The translations under genes and the position numbers were made by a program. This document shows positions 18,905 to 28,549 of a DNA stretch of 64,000 nt, in pieces (within the stretch, counting starts at the first letter, position 1; each line of letters opens with the position of its first letter). The stretch spans positions 310,001-374,000 of the forward strand of contig JADJOV010000002.1 in NCBI GenBank assembly GCA_016713585.1. The letters are read 5' to 3'. The notes under the pieces were generated by a model. It did no database searches, had not been told where the DNA came from, and was given only the letters and a program-made list of their open reading frames with translations. This DNA comes from Bdellovibrionales bacterium (GTDB lineage Bacteria > Bdellovibrionota > Bdellovibrionia > Bdellovibrionales > Bdellovibrionaceae).

Positions 18905-20092
18905 TCACTTCTTTTCGTTGTTTTTCGCCCAACCGGGAATTACATCTATCCAGTGGATTCGTTCTTTAACCCATTTACCATCCTTTTGTGACATTTGAGC
19001 TAACCCGTAGACAACCGCCTCTTTATTATTTGCCTTGTTCGTCATGACAATTGTCATGCCCGCCGCCACTTGTTCTGGCGTATATGTTCCTTCAAGAACT
19101 AAGGTCGCCTTCTGATCCTTGCTACTATAAAATGCGCTCTTTAAAGTAATCTTTGAAGGCAAAAGAGAGGCCTCACCACGAGTTGAATCTGTTTTTGCAG
19201 CTTCCTTATCTGGAGTCCAGTTAGGATCATCAACGATTGGTACTGAGGTGAGAGGGCCTCCATTTTCAGGGGGAATTGAGGCCACCGCACGTTCCGGTGC
19301 CTTAGTGATGTCTTCAACCAAAGCCTGGTAAGCTTCGGTCATTCCTTGTGCTCCGTCTTGAATAAATTTACTTCTTTTCAAAATTGCAGCATTGGATTTT
19401 CCCATGGCCCTAAAATGACTTCGAAAGGAAACTTGCCCAGTAACCTTCAAGGGACCGACCTCAAGGGGCTCCTTAAACACAATCGTTCCACCAACGACAG
19501 CCTCCCGAGTCTCAATGAATCGCCTCAGAAATGGTTGTGTTGGCCCTGAATAGGTGACAGGCTCTTTGCCAGGAATAAAAACTTTTATGGGATTTAAGGA
19601 AACTTTGCTTTCGATTTCAGCATAGAACCAACACTGATCAGTCGTTGGCAGACTTAAGAGCCCTTCCGCTTCATTGAATTTTTTCGCTGAGATGGCAGCT
19701 GCGGTCAGAAGAATTTCATAACGATTCGGCTTTTCTCCAAAAGGATCAACTATTTCATTTGAATATGAATAGTTTAAATTACAAACGCCCTCGTTGATAT
19801 TGACGCTTCCAAGGGCCGTATCAAGGACCTTGGGAACCTCCATGAGGGGTTTCAGCAATTCCACCGCAGACTCCTTTGTCAATGGTGGCGGGACAACGAC
19901 CGGTTTAGACAAATTCGAGATCTTTGCCGGCGTTGTCACCTTGGGTTTTTCGTCCAATTTCAAAGGGATTTCCCCAGGAATTTGAGCAGCCGGAATTTGG
20001 GCTTCGGGCATTTGCGAAATGGCAACACTCGAGATTAGCGAAATGCCAAAAAGTGCAGTAACAATAATCCGCCAAAATATTCTCTGATACAT
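18905..20092 (-). CDS. Secreted protein of unknown function
   Basis: The ATG at 20092 gives a protein of about 395 residues opening with a good signal peptide (MYQRIFWRIIVTALFGISLI). A Pro-rich stretch with the repeat AQIPAAQIPGEIP follows, and then a mixed alpha/beta body with no motif that I recognise. An alternative ATG 57 bp upstream would put a charged extension before the signal peptide and is less likely. It converges with the sigma operon (12 bp from its 3' end) and lies 63 bp downstream of the metallopeptidase gene, so the two may be co-transcribed. Confidence 0.6.
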   Translation of the reverse strand: MYQRIFWRIIVTALFGISLISSVAISQMPEAQIPAAQIPGEIPLKLDEKPKVTTPAKISNLSKPVVVPPPLTKESAVELLKPLMEVPKVLDTALGSVNINEGVCNLNYSYSNEIVDPFGEKPNRYEILLTAAAISAKKFNEAEGLLSLPTTDQCWFYAEIESKVSLNPIKVFIPGKEPVTYSGPTQPFLRRFIETREAVVGGTIVFKEPLEVGPLKVTGQVSFRSHFRAMGKSNAAILKRSKFIQDGAQGMTEAYQALVEDITKAPERAVASIPPENGGPLTSVPIVDDPNWTPDKEAAKTDSTRGEASLLPSKITLKSAFYSSKDQKATLVLEGTYTPEQVAAGMTIVMTNKANNKEAVVYGLAQMSQKDGKWVKERIHWIDVIPGWAKNNEKK

Positions 20093-20155
20093 AAACTGCC
20101 CCCACAATGAACTATTCAATCCATCTACTCGGCATTTATGTCTGTTCAAATAAGG

Positions 20156-21208
20156 CTAGTTGAGCGTTTTGAGTCCCTGCTCTGGATTGGGATGATTCTC
20201 GAGGTGTTTGCAGCTCGCTAAAAATTTCTTAAAATCGGACCCGACCTTCGAATAAGCCTGCTGAAAATCGCCTAAGTTTTTCAAGTAAGTTTTGAAAACG
20301 CTCAGACGAGCATTGTTGAGTTTCATTTCAGGGAAGCGCGCCCAGTTTTTCGTTTTTAATCTAGGCTCTAAGTCCTGGATGAAACGAGACTTAATTTCCG
20401 AAAACTTCGCTTGTCGTTGCTCTTCGGTTGGAGGTTCGGAGTTCTTCGAGACGAGAGCATACCATGAGTCGAGGTTCTCAATTTCTTTTGTGATAAATTC
20501 TGAAAACAGAGATTCGTCAAAATTCTCGTCTTGAACAACCTTCAATGTGGGCGAGTTCGGTCCTTCCCTTTTAAAGTAAAATAACTCTCGTCCCTTATGG
20601 CCCAAAAACACAGCAAATCGTTCGTTGAAATGAGCCTGAGGTTTTATGTACAGAGTTGCATGAACCAATTCATGAATCAAAGTGTCTACAAGGTCATGTT
20701 CCTTGGAGCGTATCATTGATAACAAAATAGCGTCCTTGAACCACCGTAAGTTCGAAGAGGCTGTAACACCTCGAACATAAGTGTCTAGTGCTGCTGGTGC
20801 TTCTGGGTTGTTTAACAAAACCCTTTCCTCTTCGAGAGCTTCCGCCTCACTAAAAAATCCCTTATAGGGCATCTTACCTACAATTGGGAACGACCAAAGA
20901 TAGCTCTCAAGCTTCCATTTTGGTGAAGCCGAAACGACCCAAGTGACATAAGCACGGTCCAGCTTAACATAGGACGTATAGAGTTGATCAACTCTGAGTC
21001 CAAGCTCAGAATCTGCAAATTCACGAACCTCCATGGCCAATCGAATTTTTCTTTTTTCTTCATCTGAGACTTTAGAATCCCCCAGAGCTTTCTCTAAGGG
21101 CTGTCGAGCAGCAAGCAAACTCATTTGATTCCAGCCATTTTTCACTAAATAGCCCATTTGGCAGGAGCTTAGAAACAATCCCCCCCAAAACAGAAGAATT
21201 ATCTTCAT
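20156..21208 (-). CDS. Lipoprotein zinc aminopeptidase (putative Aminopep family)
   Basis: About 350 residues. It starts MKIILLFWGGLFLSSC, a lipoprotein signal with Cys at residue 16. The body contains the zinc motif HELVHATLY (HExxH) followed about 17 residues later by FNERFAVFLGHKG, where the Glu would be the third ligand. This layout is that of the putative aminopeptidase family PF10023, found in Proteobacteria and Bdellovibrio. A GTG at 21238 would extend the N-terminus by ten residues and overlap the outer-membrane gene upstream. The substrate is unknown. Confidence 0.8.
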   Translation of the reverse strand: MKIILLFWGGLFLSSCQMGYLVKNGWNQMSLLAARQPLEKALGDSKVSDEEKRKIRLAMEVREFADSELGLRVDQLYTSYVKLDRAYVTWVVSASPKWKLESYLWSFPIVGKMPYKGFFSEAEALEEERVLLNNPEAPAALDTYVRGVTASSNLRWFKDAILLSMIRSKEHDLVDTLIHELVHATLYIKPQAHFNERFAVFLGHKGRELFYFKREGPNSPTLKVVQDENFDESLFSEFITKEIENLDSWYALVSKNSEPPTEEQRQAKFSEIKSRFIQDLEPRLKTKNWARFPEMKLNNARLSVFKTYLKNLGDFQQAYSKVGSDFKKFLASCKHLENHPNPEQGLKTLN

Positions 21209-21225
21209 CAGCGTGCTAAGCTTTG

Positions 21226-21793
21226 TCAGAGAACCCACGAAAGTCCTGCCCGTATTTGCGAATCATCGGTTGTCAGTGACCCACCGATCGGAGTCTTCCA
21301 GGCGTCGTAACTCATTTTGAAATTTAGTGAGTCAGTCAGGGCAAGCTTAAAACCAGCACCATAGCTGGGAACTACTGCAACATCTGGATCCAATAGTTCA
21401 CGATCTAATGAATCCACTTGTATTGTTTGTTGGCGAGTGAGCTGAGCCCCGCCACCTTTTATGAATGGTTGAAACGAAGCCTTTCGATCAGCAAAAACAT
21501 AGATCAAATCCGCGCCGAGCACTTTTGTCTTTTGATAAGTCGTATACTGGCTGCCGCCAATTTTTCCTGTCGAATACTACTCGCATCAGTGTAGCTGAGT
21601 TCAATCGCAATTTTTTCAAAAAATAGAGTGAAATAGATCCAGTTATGGATTCCGAATCTGTATAGTTATTTGCATCAAAGGAGGTTTTTTTTCGAGAGTA
21701 CGCGGTCCCGAATTCAGTATAAAAAGCGAGTGCCTGGGTTGTCACAGAAAGGATCAAGAAGAACATGAATAGTAACAATAGAAATCGTTTCAT
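21226..21793 (-). CDS. Outer-membrane beta-barrel protein (two frameshifts)
   Basis: A signal peptide, MKRFLLLLFMFFLILSVTTQ, precedes alternating beta strands (FYTEFGTAYSRKK, GSISLYF...). The C-terminus, DDSQIRAGLSWVL, has the terminal aromatic/hydrophobic strand of BamA-recognised barrels. Two single-base losses explain the broken frame: a T in the run at about 21612-21617 (SLYFFEKIAIELSYTD) and an A at about 21563-21568 (QEKIGGSQYTTYQKTKVLGAD). The joined protein has about 189 residues, like small OmpW/OmpX-type barrels. It is 17 bp upstream of the metallopeptidase. Confidence 0.65.
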
Positions 21794-21846
21794 TCCAATA
21801 TCCTAACAAGATATCGGAACTAAGTCTTCCAGAGAGTCATCAGGAC

Positions 21847-22797
21847 CTAGCGCTCAGCCCAGGACGAATTATTGAGTTGTACAGTGAAGGAATAGTTCAA
21901 ATGAATAAAGCCATCGTCTTCAATCATTTCCTGAGGCGGATTCGGAAAAATTCGAGCATCTCGAAAGGCCCAAACCGTTGCTTGATCAAATTTAACGACC
22001 CCAGACTCATGAATCACTTTAGCTTGATGAATTTCACCGTGTGGTGTGAGCAAAAACTCAACTTTTGTTACCCAGTTTTTTTTAAGGACAACATTCACTA
22101 GGATGGGTTGATTGAAACTCTCAATGGCTTCTTTAACCTTCGTTTCCCATCGAAAACGGACGAGTTCTTCTATTCGAGCATAAAAACTATAAAACGTAAA
22201 ACGATCTGTATTGAGGGCCGTGAATGATCCAATACTGACGTCCGTGGGTAAATCCTCCCCCACCGAGGAAGCCCCGAGATCACGCATTTCTTTTTTTATA
22301 TTTAAGGGTTTAAACTCAGAATAGTCCAGTCCAGTTTGGCTAGTTTTGATCTTTGGCGAGGCCTCTGTGTTCGGGGTGACTTTTGCATTCGCCCTGGCCT
22401 TTTCTTCTCTGAATTCACGTAAAAACCTGGGCTCTGCCGCACGATTCTTAGTGAGACCAACTTCCCTCGCTCTTGTTTCTAGCAGAACTCGTTGTTCTTT
22501 CTCGGATTTGAACCTGACTTTTTCTTTATTGGTCGCCAGGAAAGTCTCCTCAGTCTCGGTCTGACGAACGAACTGTTTTTCTTTCTTAAGAATTTCTTTC
22601 AGAAGTTCTTTGTTTGATTTTTTTTGATTATCGTCTTTGGCTGGACTGATCAACTCAACCGCTACCTCATTGCGAGGAGTCTCTACTGGAGCTCGAAGCC
22701 AACTCTCTGGAACCAATGCAAGCCCCCATACATAGGCCAAATGCACGGCTAAGCTGACCATCATCCAGAAAAGAAGGTAAAAACGGCGTTCAGGCAT
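21847..22797 (-). CDS. TonB-family energy transducer-like protein
   Basis: 316 residues. The N-terminal hydrophobic segment (about residues 6-28) is followed by a long charged, Lys/Glu-rich linker (about 45-180) and a C-terminal domain (about 215-310) with the TonB pattern: VTKVEFLLTPHGEIHQAKVI, then FDQATVWAFRDARIFPNPP. It should span the inner membrane and reach into the periplasm. No ExbB or ExbD genes are adjacent, so it could be a TonB paralogue or a GltJ/AgnA-type motility protein with a TonB domain. It is divergent from the PilZ gene. Confidence 0.75.
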   Translation of the reverse strand: MPERRFYLLFWMMVSLAVHLAYVWGLALVPESWLRAPVETPRNEVAVELISPAKDDNQKKSNKELLKEILKKEKQFVRQTETEETFLATNKEKVRFKSEKEQRVLLETRAREVGLTKNRAAEPRFLREFREEKARANAKVTPNTEASPKIKTSQTGLDYSEFKPLNIKKEMRDLGASSVGEDLPTDVSIGSFTALNTDRFTFYSFYARIEELVRFRWETKVKEAIESFNQPILVNVVLKKNWVTKVEFLLTPHGEIHQAKVIHESGVVKFDQATVWAFRDARIFPNPPQEMIEDDGFIHLNYSFTVQLNNSSWAER

Positions 22798-22898
22798 TGC
22801 CCATCATTATAGATCAAATTGGACCTCAATGCCACGGTCTAGACCTTAAGTTTGAAAGTTTTTCCACCGAAGAAACATTAGCAAATAGGGGGAGTGGC

Positions 22899-23444
22899 AT
22901 GGGCAAGGTCATTAATTTCACGGGGCGGCCGAAAAATCCGATTTCTAGCAATTTGCCGGAAGGCACGCGCCTAGCGTCCGTTGAATCAGTGACTCCGTCT
23001 GAAGCCGGAACTACGGTTGTCGATATGACAGAGGCTCGTCAGCAAATTATCAACAATGAGCGTCGAGATGTGAAGCGAACCATCCTCACTGAGTTTATTG
23101 GAGCCTTTGCTGTTCTTCCTGAACGTGGTTTGATGCGAATTGCCCTTTATGACATTTCAGAACGTGGAATTTCATTTGATGTTGAACTCACTGAAGGGCG
23201 ATTTTTGGAAGGGGAAGAGGTCGCTATGCGGGTTTATCTGAATCATAAAACATACTTCCCATTTGTGACTAAAATCACCTACTCTCGGCCAATCGAACTC
23301 GATGGAATCACTCGTCACGGAGCAAATTTTGCTGACGGAACAGTGAATGATGTCGCGCTTCATCATTTTGTGAAGTTTATTGAAACTGTCTCCGCCTCTC
23401 TCAAGACAGACGATGGCGATATTCAAGTCTCTCATATTTCCTAA
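22899..23444 (+). CDS. PilZ-domain cyclic di-GMP-binding protein
   Basis: The ATG at 22899 follows GGGGGAG and gives 181 residues. The PilZ signature is complete: RRDVKR (RxxxR) near residue 60 and YDISERGISF (DxSxxG) about 35 residues later, followed by a beta-barrel sequence. It should bind c-di-GMP and act as a receptor, and the FHA-GGDEF enzyme encoded at 16.1 kb is a possible source of the ligand. The N-terminal 55 residues have no recognised domain. The output partner is unknown. Confidence 0.8.
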   Translation: MGKVINFTGRPKNPISSNLPEGTRLASVESVTPSEAGTTVVDMTEARQQIINNERRDVKRTILTEFIGAFAVLPERGLMRIALYDISERGISFDVELTEGRFLEGEEVAMRVYLNHKTYFPFVTKITYSRPIELDGITRHGANFADGTVNDVALHHFVKFIETVSASLKTDDGDIQVSHIS

Positions 23445-23564
23445 GGGCGCGGACTCTAAAGGGATGGACATCTTTGCTTCCTTCATGTCGAATTGAAGAT
23501 AGAGTCACATTCCTCGCAGGCCTTTTGGCCTTAACACTAAAATCTGTGGCTCAAGGGAGATTTT

Positions 23565-24897
23565 TTGAGCCAGTTACCGTTGACCACTAGAAAAAAAATT
23601 GTCCTCGATACAAACGTCATTCTCTTTGACGCCCAGGCCATCCTTAAATTTGGTGATGCCGATATTCACGTTCCAATTTCAGTGATTGAAGAGATCGATC
23701 GATTCAAACGTGATCAGGGTGAAAATGGGCGAAATGCTCGACAATTTAGTCGTTTTGTGGATGTTCTCCGAGCTAAGGGCTCTCTCGCCCAAGGGGTAAA
23801 ACTCGATAATCACGGAGAAAGCATCGTTTTTATTAATACGGATTTGCTTTTTTCGGGCTTGTCTTCTGAGCTAGATGCCGTCAAGGCAGATAATCGAATC
23901 TTGATGACAGCCCTGTCTCTTCAAAAGCAGAACCCTCAAATAAAAGTCGAACTCATCTCTAAAGACATTAACTTGCGAATCAAAGCAGATGTCTACGGAA
24001 TCACTGCCAAAGATTACGAGCCTAATACAAGTGCCAATCAGGAAGAAATGTATGAAGGCTATCTTGAAATCGTGATCTCACCGGGGCAGATCGACCAGTT
24101 TTATAAAGAAAAAAAGTTTTTACCGCCAGATCAGAAGTTTCAGGTCAATCAGTACCTAATTATGAAAGACTCAACAAACCCAAATCATTCAGCCATTGGC
24201 CGATATAGTGATGCAGAAAAAGCAATCGTCCCCTTGCTTTCGCCGGCTGATAGCATTTGGGGGATCCATGCCCGAAATGTTGAACAATCCTTTGCTCTGG
24301 ATTGCTTGCTCAATGACGAGATTCTGTTTGTCTCCTTGGTCGGTAAGGCAGGAACTGGTAAAACTCTGTTGGCTCTAGCTGCCGGTCTCTACAAAACCTT
24401 GGATGAGGGACGTTTCCAACGTCTGCTGGTCTCGCGCCCATTTTCCAATGGGACGAGATATTGGATATCTCCCCGGCGACATCGAACAAAAATTGAATCC
24501 TTGGATGCAGCCCATTTTTGACAACGTTGAGTTCCTGATGGGGGCGGATAAGAAAGCATCAGGACGTGCCCAAGAGTTAATCAATCAAGGAATGCTAAAT
24601 ATTGAACCACTGACTTATATTCGAGGGCGAAGTATTCCAAAGCAGTATCTTATTGTGGATGAAGCTCAAAATCTGACCCCCCACGAAATCAAAACAATTG
24701 TGACCCGAGCCGGTCGCGGAACAAAAGTTGTTCTGACAGGGGATGTCTATCAAATTGATAATCCCTATGTCGATTCTGCAAACTCAGGTTTGACATATGC
24801 GGTTGAGCGTTTTAAGGGTCATCCTATTGCTGGCCATGTGACTCTGACAAAAGGTGAAAGATCAGAACTTGCAGAGCTTGCAGCAAACATTTTGTAA
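23565..24897 (+). CDS. PhoH-family PIN-ATPase (two small deletions)
   Basis: An N-terminal PIN domain (about residues 10-140; KIVLDTNVILFD with conserved Asp and EEIDRF) is fused to a PhoH ATPase domain. Walker A is GKAGTGKTLLA (about 260) and Walker B is YLIVDEAQNL. The frame breaks at about 24436-24456. Restoring one C in each of two C-runs gives SRPIFPMGRDIGYLPGD, exactly what the family shows. The joined length is about 445 residues. Such PhoH2/YlaK-type proteins are implicated in RNA unwinding and cleavage. The TTG start at 23565 follows AAGGGAGA. Confidence 0.9.
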
Positions 24898-24946
24898 ACT
24901 GATAGAGTACACTGGCAGAGATAACGAAAAAGGGTGGAATCGAGTC

Positions 24947-25381
24947 ATGAGTTCTAGTTCTAAAGAAATAGCTGTTGGCTATAAAACTTCCGTCGAAGTC
25001 AAGGTCACAGATAAGATGGTTCATCAATTTGGCGAAATGTGTGGCGATTTTAATCCGATTCATTTCAACGAAGAGTACGCAAAAACAACTCGCTTCAAAC
25101 GGCGAATTGCCCACGGCATGATCGTCGGAGCCCTCTTTTCACGCGCCTTGAACGACTCCCTCGGAGAGGGTGGAGTCTACCTGGCTCAGTCTATGAAGTT
25201 TGTGAATCCCGTCTTTATTGATGATATCCTCACGATCGAACTCACTGTGACCGGCTTACGAAAAGAAAAAGGCATTGCAACTGTCGAAACTCTTGCGAAG
25301 CGAAAAGATAATGGGGATCTTTGTGTCAAAGGTGATGCTGTTATAATGGTTGCCGGCTCCCCCACAGATACAGCGACTTAG
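24947..25381 (+). CDS. MaoC-like (R)-specific enoyl-CoA hydratase
   Basis: A 144-residue single hotdog-fold domain. The hydratase-2 catalytic pair is in GDFNPIHFNEEYA (Asp and His), followed by RIAHGMIVGALFSRAL, which matches PhaJ/MaoC proteins that hydrate trans-2-enoyl-CoA to (R)-3-hydroxyacyl-CoA. The ATG at 24947 has AGGGTGG upstream. It starts 50 bp after phoH. No PHA synthase or fatty acid genes are adjacent, so the pathway is undetermined. Confidence 0.87.
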   Translation: MSSSSKEIAVGYKTSVEVKVTDKMVHQFGEMCGDFNPIHFNEEYAKTTRFKRRIAHGMIVGALFSRALNDSLGEGGVYLAQSMKFVNPVFIDDILTIELTVTGLRKEKGIATVETLAKRKDNGDLCVKGDAVIMVAGSPTDTAT

Positions 25382-25444
25382 GTCGTGAGGACTCCAGTGA
25401 TGGAAAGCTTCTAGGGCCTAATCCATGACAAGGTACAAATCGAA

Positions 25445-25479
25445 TTGACCTCAGTCTGGATTTCGCGTTAAAATCCAGA
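25445..25479 (+). promoter_or_regulatory. Promoter with inverted repeat directly before first DUF4143 gene
   Basis: TTGACC (25445-25450) and TTAAAA (25468-25473) could be -35 and -10 boxes with a 17-bp spacer. TCTGGATTT (25455-25463) and AAATCCAGA (25471-25479) form a perfect 9-bp inverted repeat around CGCGTTA that covers the spacer and -10. It ends 2 bp before the ATG. The transcript would be leaderless or nearly so, and a protein bound to the repeat would block the promoter. Confidence 0.5.
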
Positions 25480-25481
25480 TT

Positions 25482-26662
25482 ATGATTCAGAGACATGCTA
25501 AGTTGTCACAATCTCACAGCTTTTTCCTGTTTGGCCCGCGTGGAGTTGGGAAATCAACTTTACTCAATGCTTATTTTAAGAGCTCTGAAACACTTTTTAT
25601 TGATTTGTTAGATTTGAGTCTCATGGATTCACTTCTTCTGGATATTTCACGATTCGAAGCTTTGATTAATTCCCAAGAGCATCGAAATAAAAGAGTTGTA
25701 ATTGATGAGATCCAAAAACTGCCTCGACTCTTAGATATCGTTCACTCACAAATACACAAATCCAAACGCCAGTTTGTATTGACTGGATCAAGCGCGCGAC
25801 GACTGAAACAACAGGGAACAAATCTGCTTGCAGGTCGAGCGTGGACATTTAATCTCTACCCGTTCACGATGGAAGAGCTTGGGAGTCAATTTGATCTTAA
25901 AAGAGCGCTTGAGTTTGGATGTCTTCCAGAAGCATACCTTGGGAAAGATTTTTTGAAACGAAAGAATACCTGTCCGCCTATGTTGGAACTTATTTAGAAA
26001 AAGAAATACAGCAGGAACAATGGGTAAGAAAACTTGAACCGTTTAGGAAATTCTTAGCGGTCGCGGCTCAAATGAATGGGAAAACCATCAACTGTGCGAG
26101 AATTGCAAGAGAGATCGGTGTCAATGATGTCACAGTGGCAAACTATTTTGAAATTCTTCAGGACACTTTGATTGGATTCTATTTACCTGGATTTCATCAA
26201 TCAGTTCGAAAGGCCCAAAAACAGGCTCCCAAATTTTATTTTATTGATAATGGCATAAAACGGGCCTTAGACAAAACCTTGACAGTGGAATTGCTTCCGC
26301 AAACCGTGGCGTATGGTGAAGCTTTTGAACATTTCGTAATTTTGGAGATCGTAAAAAACATTTCATATAATCGCCTGGATTGGGAGCTCTCGTATTTGCG
26401 GACTAAAAACGATCAAGAGATTGATTTAATAATCGATCGCCCAGGTCAGAATCGAATTTTGATTGAAATAAAATCAAAAAAAGTGGTTTTGGAATCAGAC
26501 GCCAAGTCGCTTGAGACTTTAGGGAATGATGTCGATTCTAAAGCCGAGAAATTTATTTTTTCACAGGATCCACTGTCCCGATCTTTCGGAAAAACCAAGG
26601 CCCTTCATTGGCAGGAAGGGGTGGTTATGCTTTTTGGCAAACACCCCTCACAAAGTAAATAG
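25482..26662 (+). CDS. AAA ATPase with DUF4143 (first copy, frameshift)
   Basis: An ATPase of the widespread AAA-DUF4143 group. Walker A is GPRGVGKST (about residue 18), Walker B is VVIDEIQKLP, and LTGSSARRLK is the sensor-1-like segment. The frame breaks at about 25945-25965, and the other frame continues YVGTYLEKEIQQEQWVRKLE, a winged-helix part (INCARIAREIGVNDVTVANY) and the DUF4143 end with EIDLIID...ILIEIKSKK, a PD-(D/E)xK-like pattern. The joined length is about 393 residues. The biological role of this group is poorly known. A second, divergent member lies 3.4 kb downstream. Confidence 0.85.
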
Positions 26663-26692
26663 CAGCTTTCTGAACCTTAATTGAATTTTTTC

Positions 26693-26723
26693 TTGACCCG
26701 GTACTATAGAACCGGGTTTATCC
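26693..26723 (+). promoter_or_regulatory. MerR-type promoter with elongated spacer and dyad
   Basis: TTGACC (26693-26698) and TTATCC (26718-26723) are separated by 19 bp. The dyad CCCGGTACTATAGAACCGGG (26697-26716) fills the spacer. This is the classic layout of promoters that MerR regulators activate by untwisting DNA. The ATG of the regulator is at 26731, so the start point predicted 6-8 bp after the -10 would make a leaderless message. Confidence 0.75.
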
Positions 26724-26730
26724 TCAAAGA

Positions 26731-27180
26731 ATGTCGAAGCCGCTACGAACTAAGGACATAGTGCATTTGGGTAATATTAGTCGTGAAGCGCTGCGCTTTT
26801 ACGAGCGTGAACGTTTAATCCCGAATCCAAAAAGAAGCGAAACGGGATATCGAGAATATGATCCAGCGACTTTGCGAAGAATTCGCTTTATCAAGTTAGC
26901 ACAAGAAACAGGATTTACTCTCCGCGAGATTCGAGAGTTTCTGTCCTTTGCTCAACATCGCAAAGTACCTCGGAACTTCGTAGCTCAAACAATCGAGACG
27001 AAGCTCACGATCGTAGAAGAAAAGCTTTCAAAGCTCAAGGTAATCAAAAAAACACTGAACAACCTCAAGAAACAAGCGCTGGAAGCTGATATGGAAACAA
27101 TTTTCTGTCCCATTCTTGGCAAAATTGCTTTTTGCGCGGTGGACTTGGAACATAAAGATACTCAGGAGAGACTCAAATGA
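26731..27180 (+). CDS. MerR-family transcriptional regulator
   Basis: 149 residues with an N-terminal winged helix (LGNISREALRFYERERLIPN, GYREYDPATLRRIRFIKLAQ) and a dimerisation coiled coil (about 80-125). The C-terminus has two cysteines, FCPILGKIAFC, where metal- or thiol-sensing MerR proteins bind the inducer. Metal or oxidant sensing is therefore plausible, but the spacing does not match CueR, ZntR or SoxR closely. It is expressed from the dyad promoter just upstream and overlaps the DUF1304 gene by 4 bp, so it should control that gene and itself. Confidence 0.92.
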   Translation: MSKPLRTKDIVHLGNISREALRFYERERLIPNPKRSETGYREYDPATLRRIRFIKLAQETGFTLREIREFLSFAQHRKVPRNFVAQTIETKLTIVEEKLSKLKVIKKTLNNLKKQALEADMETIFCPILGKIAFCAVDLEHKDTQERLK

Positions 27181-27549
27181 TACTCGCTCAGAAAATACTG
27201 ATTACTCTGGTAGCTTTGCTTCATTTCTATTTTCTTGTCTTAGAAATGTTTCTGTGGACCCGTCCAACAGGCCTTAGGGTTTTTCGGATGACATTTGAAA
27301 AAGCAACAGACACTGCCGTCCTTGCCGCCAATCAAGGTTTATACAATGGTTTTCTTGCGGCGGGACTTTTATGGTCGTTAGCCTACCTGATCCGATCGTA
27401 TCAAAGCATATTGCCTTGTTCTTTCTTTCTTGTGTGCTCGTTGCCGCTGGCTACGGCGGGCATTCAATTGGATCGAAGATTCTGTTTATCCAAGCCTCCC
27501 GGCGCTAGTAGCTCTTGGAGCTCTTTTAGTCGGCTCTAAGTTGCATTAG
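27177..27549 (+). CDS. DUF1304 membrane protein (two frameshifts)
   Basis: A small membrane protein of about 124 residues with four predicted transmembrane segments. The family signature AANQGLYNGFLAAGLLWSLA is intact. Two shifts, at about 27388-27396 and 27495-27503, are needed to read PDPIVSKHIALFFLSCVLVA, GYGGHSIGSKILFIQA and LPALVALGALLVGSKLH to the TAG at 27549. Its function is unknown. The ATG overlaps the merR stop, which makes it the likely effector output of that regulator, perhaps export of or tolerance to the inducing compound. Confidence 0.7.
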
Positions 27550-27709
27550 GTTTGAGAGGAAATTTTGCATTTGGTTTTTTTATTAAATTAGGGGCCAGTT
27601 ACCTCAAGGTACTGACGGTCACTTATGACATCAGCACTCAGGAGCATGGACCTAGTCCTAGCTCCCATGCTATCCCTAGAAAACCGTCGTCTCAGATTGA
27701 AACTGCCTC

Positions 27710-28321
27710 TTACAGAGCACGAGTCAAAACCGTGATATAAGCGTCACCTTTTGGACAAGTCGAACTGTCTGACGTCTCAACCGTTGCGCTATATAGACGC
27801 AAAGTATTGGCGTTCAGTTCAAATTTTGAATCGGCGACCTCGCCAACCGGACTGGTCGGTGCGCTCCCTGCAGGATAAGGAAAGTCGCTTGAGTAACTTA
27901 GAACTTCAGTGTGAATCACCGAACCACTCACTGAATAAGACACGACTGTTTTGACATTAAACTCAACGCCAGCCATAAACTTACGAATCATCTCCATATA
28001 CTCTTTAGTTGAGGCGATGGTTTTTACTTTTTCTGGGGAATCAGGCTGCTTTTCAATGACTTCAAGGTAGTCTGCATTTTGTTTCAAAAGCAATTCACCT
28101 TGAGTTTTATCCAGCTTATATACGCCTTGCGCATCGGAAGTGGCTTTATCTGAAGTAAATACGACCGTCCCACTCCCACTAAAGTTCACATGTCCACTCG
28201 CAGGTGCCCCAGATTGACATTCTGGCTTCGAGTAATTCCAAGTGCCTTCAAAGCCAGCACTAGCGAGGGACATTTGGGACAAAGCAACCAAACAGCAGGA
28301 CATCAAAAACGACCGAATCAT
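27710..28321 (-). CDS. Secreted protein of unknown function
   Basis: The ATG at 28321 is chosen because GGAGGAAT lies 5 bp upstream and a signal peptide follows (MIRSFLMSCCLVALSQMSLA, cleavage near ASA-GF). The mature part of about 180 residues opens FEGTWNYSKPECQSG, reminiscent of lipocalin-like or META-type small beta-barrel domains that begin with GTW, but I cannot assign it. Two Cys pairs could form disulphides. The frame is intact. It lies in the accessory stretch between the two DUF4143 genes. Confidence 0.65.
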   Translation of the reverse strand: MIRSFLMSCCLVALSQMSLASAGFEGTWNYSKPECQSGAPASGHVNFSGSGTVVFTSDKATSDAQGVYKLDKTQGELLLKQNADYLEVIEKQPDSPEKVKTIASTKEYMEMIRKFMAGVEFNVKTVVSYSVSGSVIHTEVLSYSSDFPYPAGSAPTSPVGEVADSKFELNANTLRLYSATVETSDSSTCPKGDAYITVLTRAL

Positions 28322-28549
28322 AATATTCCTCCAAGAATCAAAATTGTTGAGAGCCCTTATAGCATGTTTGTTTTCACTAGGTAAAAAAAGAAAAACGACT
28401 ACTCCTTTTTTGAAAAAACGCCAATACTTGTACAAAAAATTGTCCCTTTGCAGATTTGCCCAATTTGATGACAGCGACTTTGCTTTGTTCGATTTCGTTG
28501 ACATGAATAAAAAGATAGGGAATTTGAATCTGATAAAAAGGTGTAGCAA

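Noticed and set aside
22797..22898. N-terminal extension of the PilZ protein from an ATG at 22797
   Set aside because: The downstream ATG at 22899 has a strong ribosome site, and the extension overlaps the start of the divergent TonB-like gene.
27552..27740. 62-codon plus-strand reading frame after the DUF1304 gene
   Set aside because: It has no ribosome site, an unnatural composition, and overlaps the end of the opposite-strand secreted protein gene.
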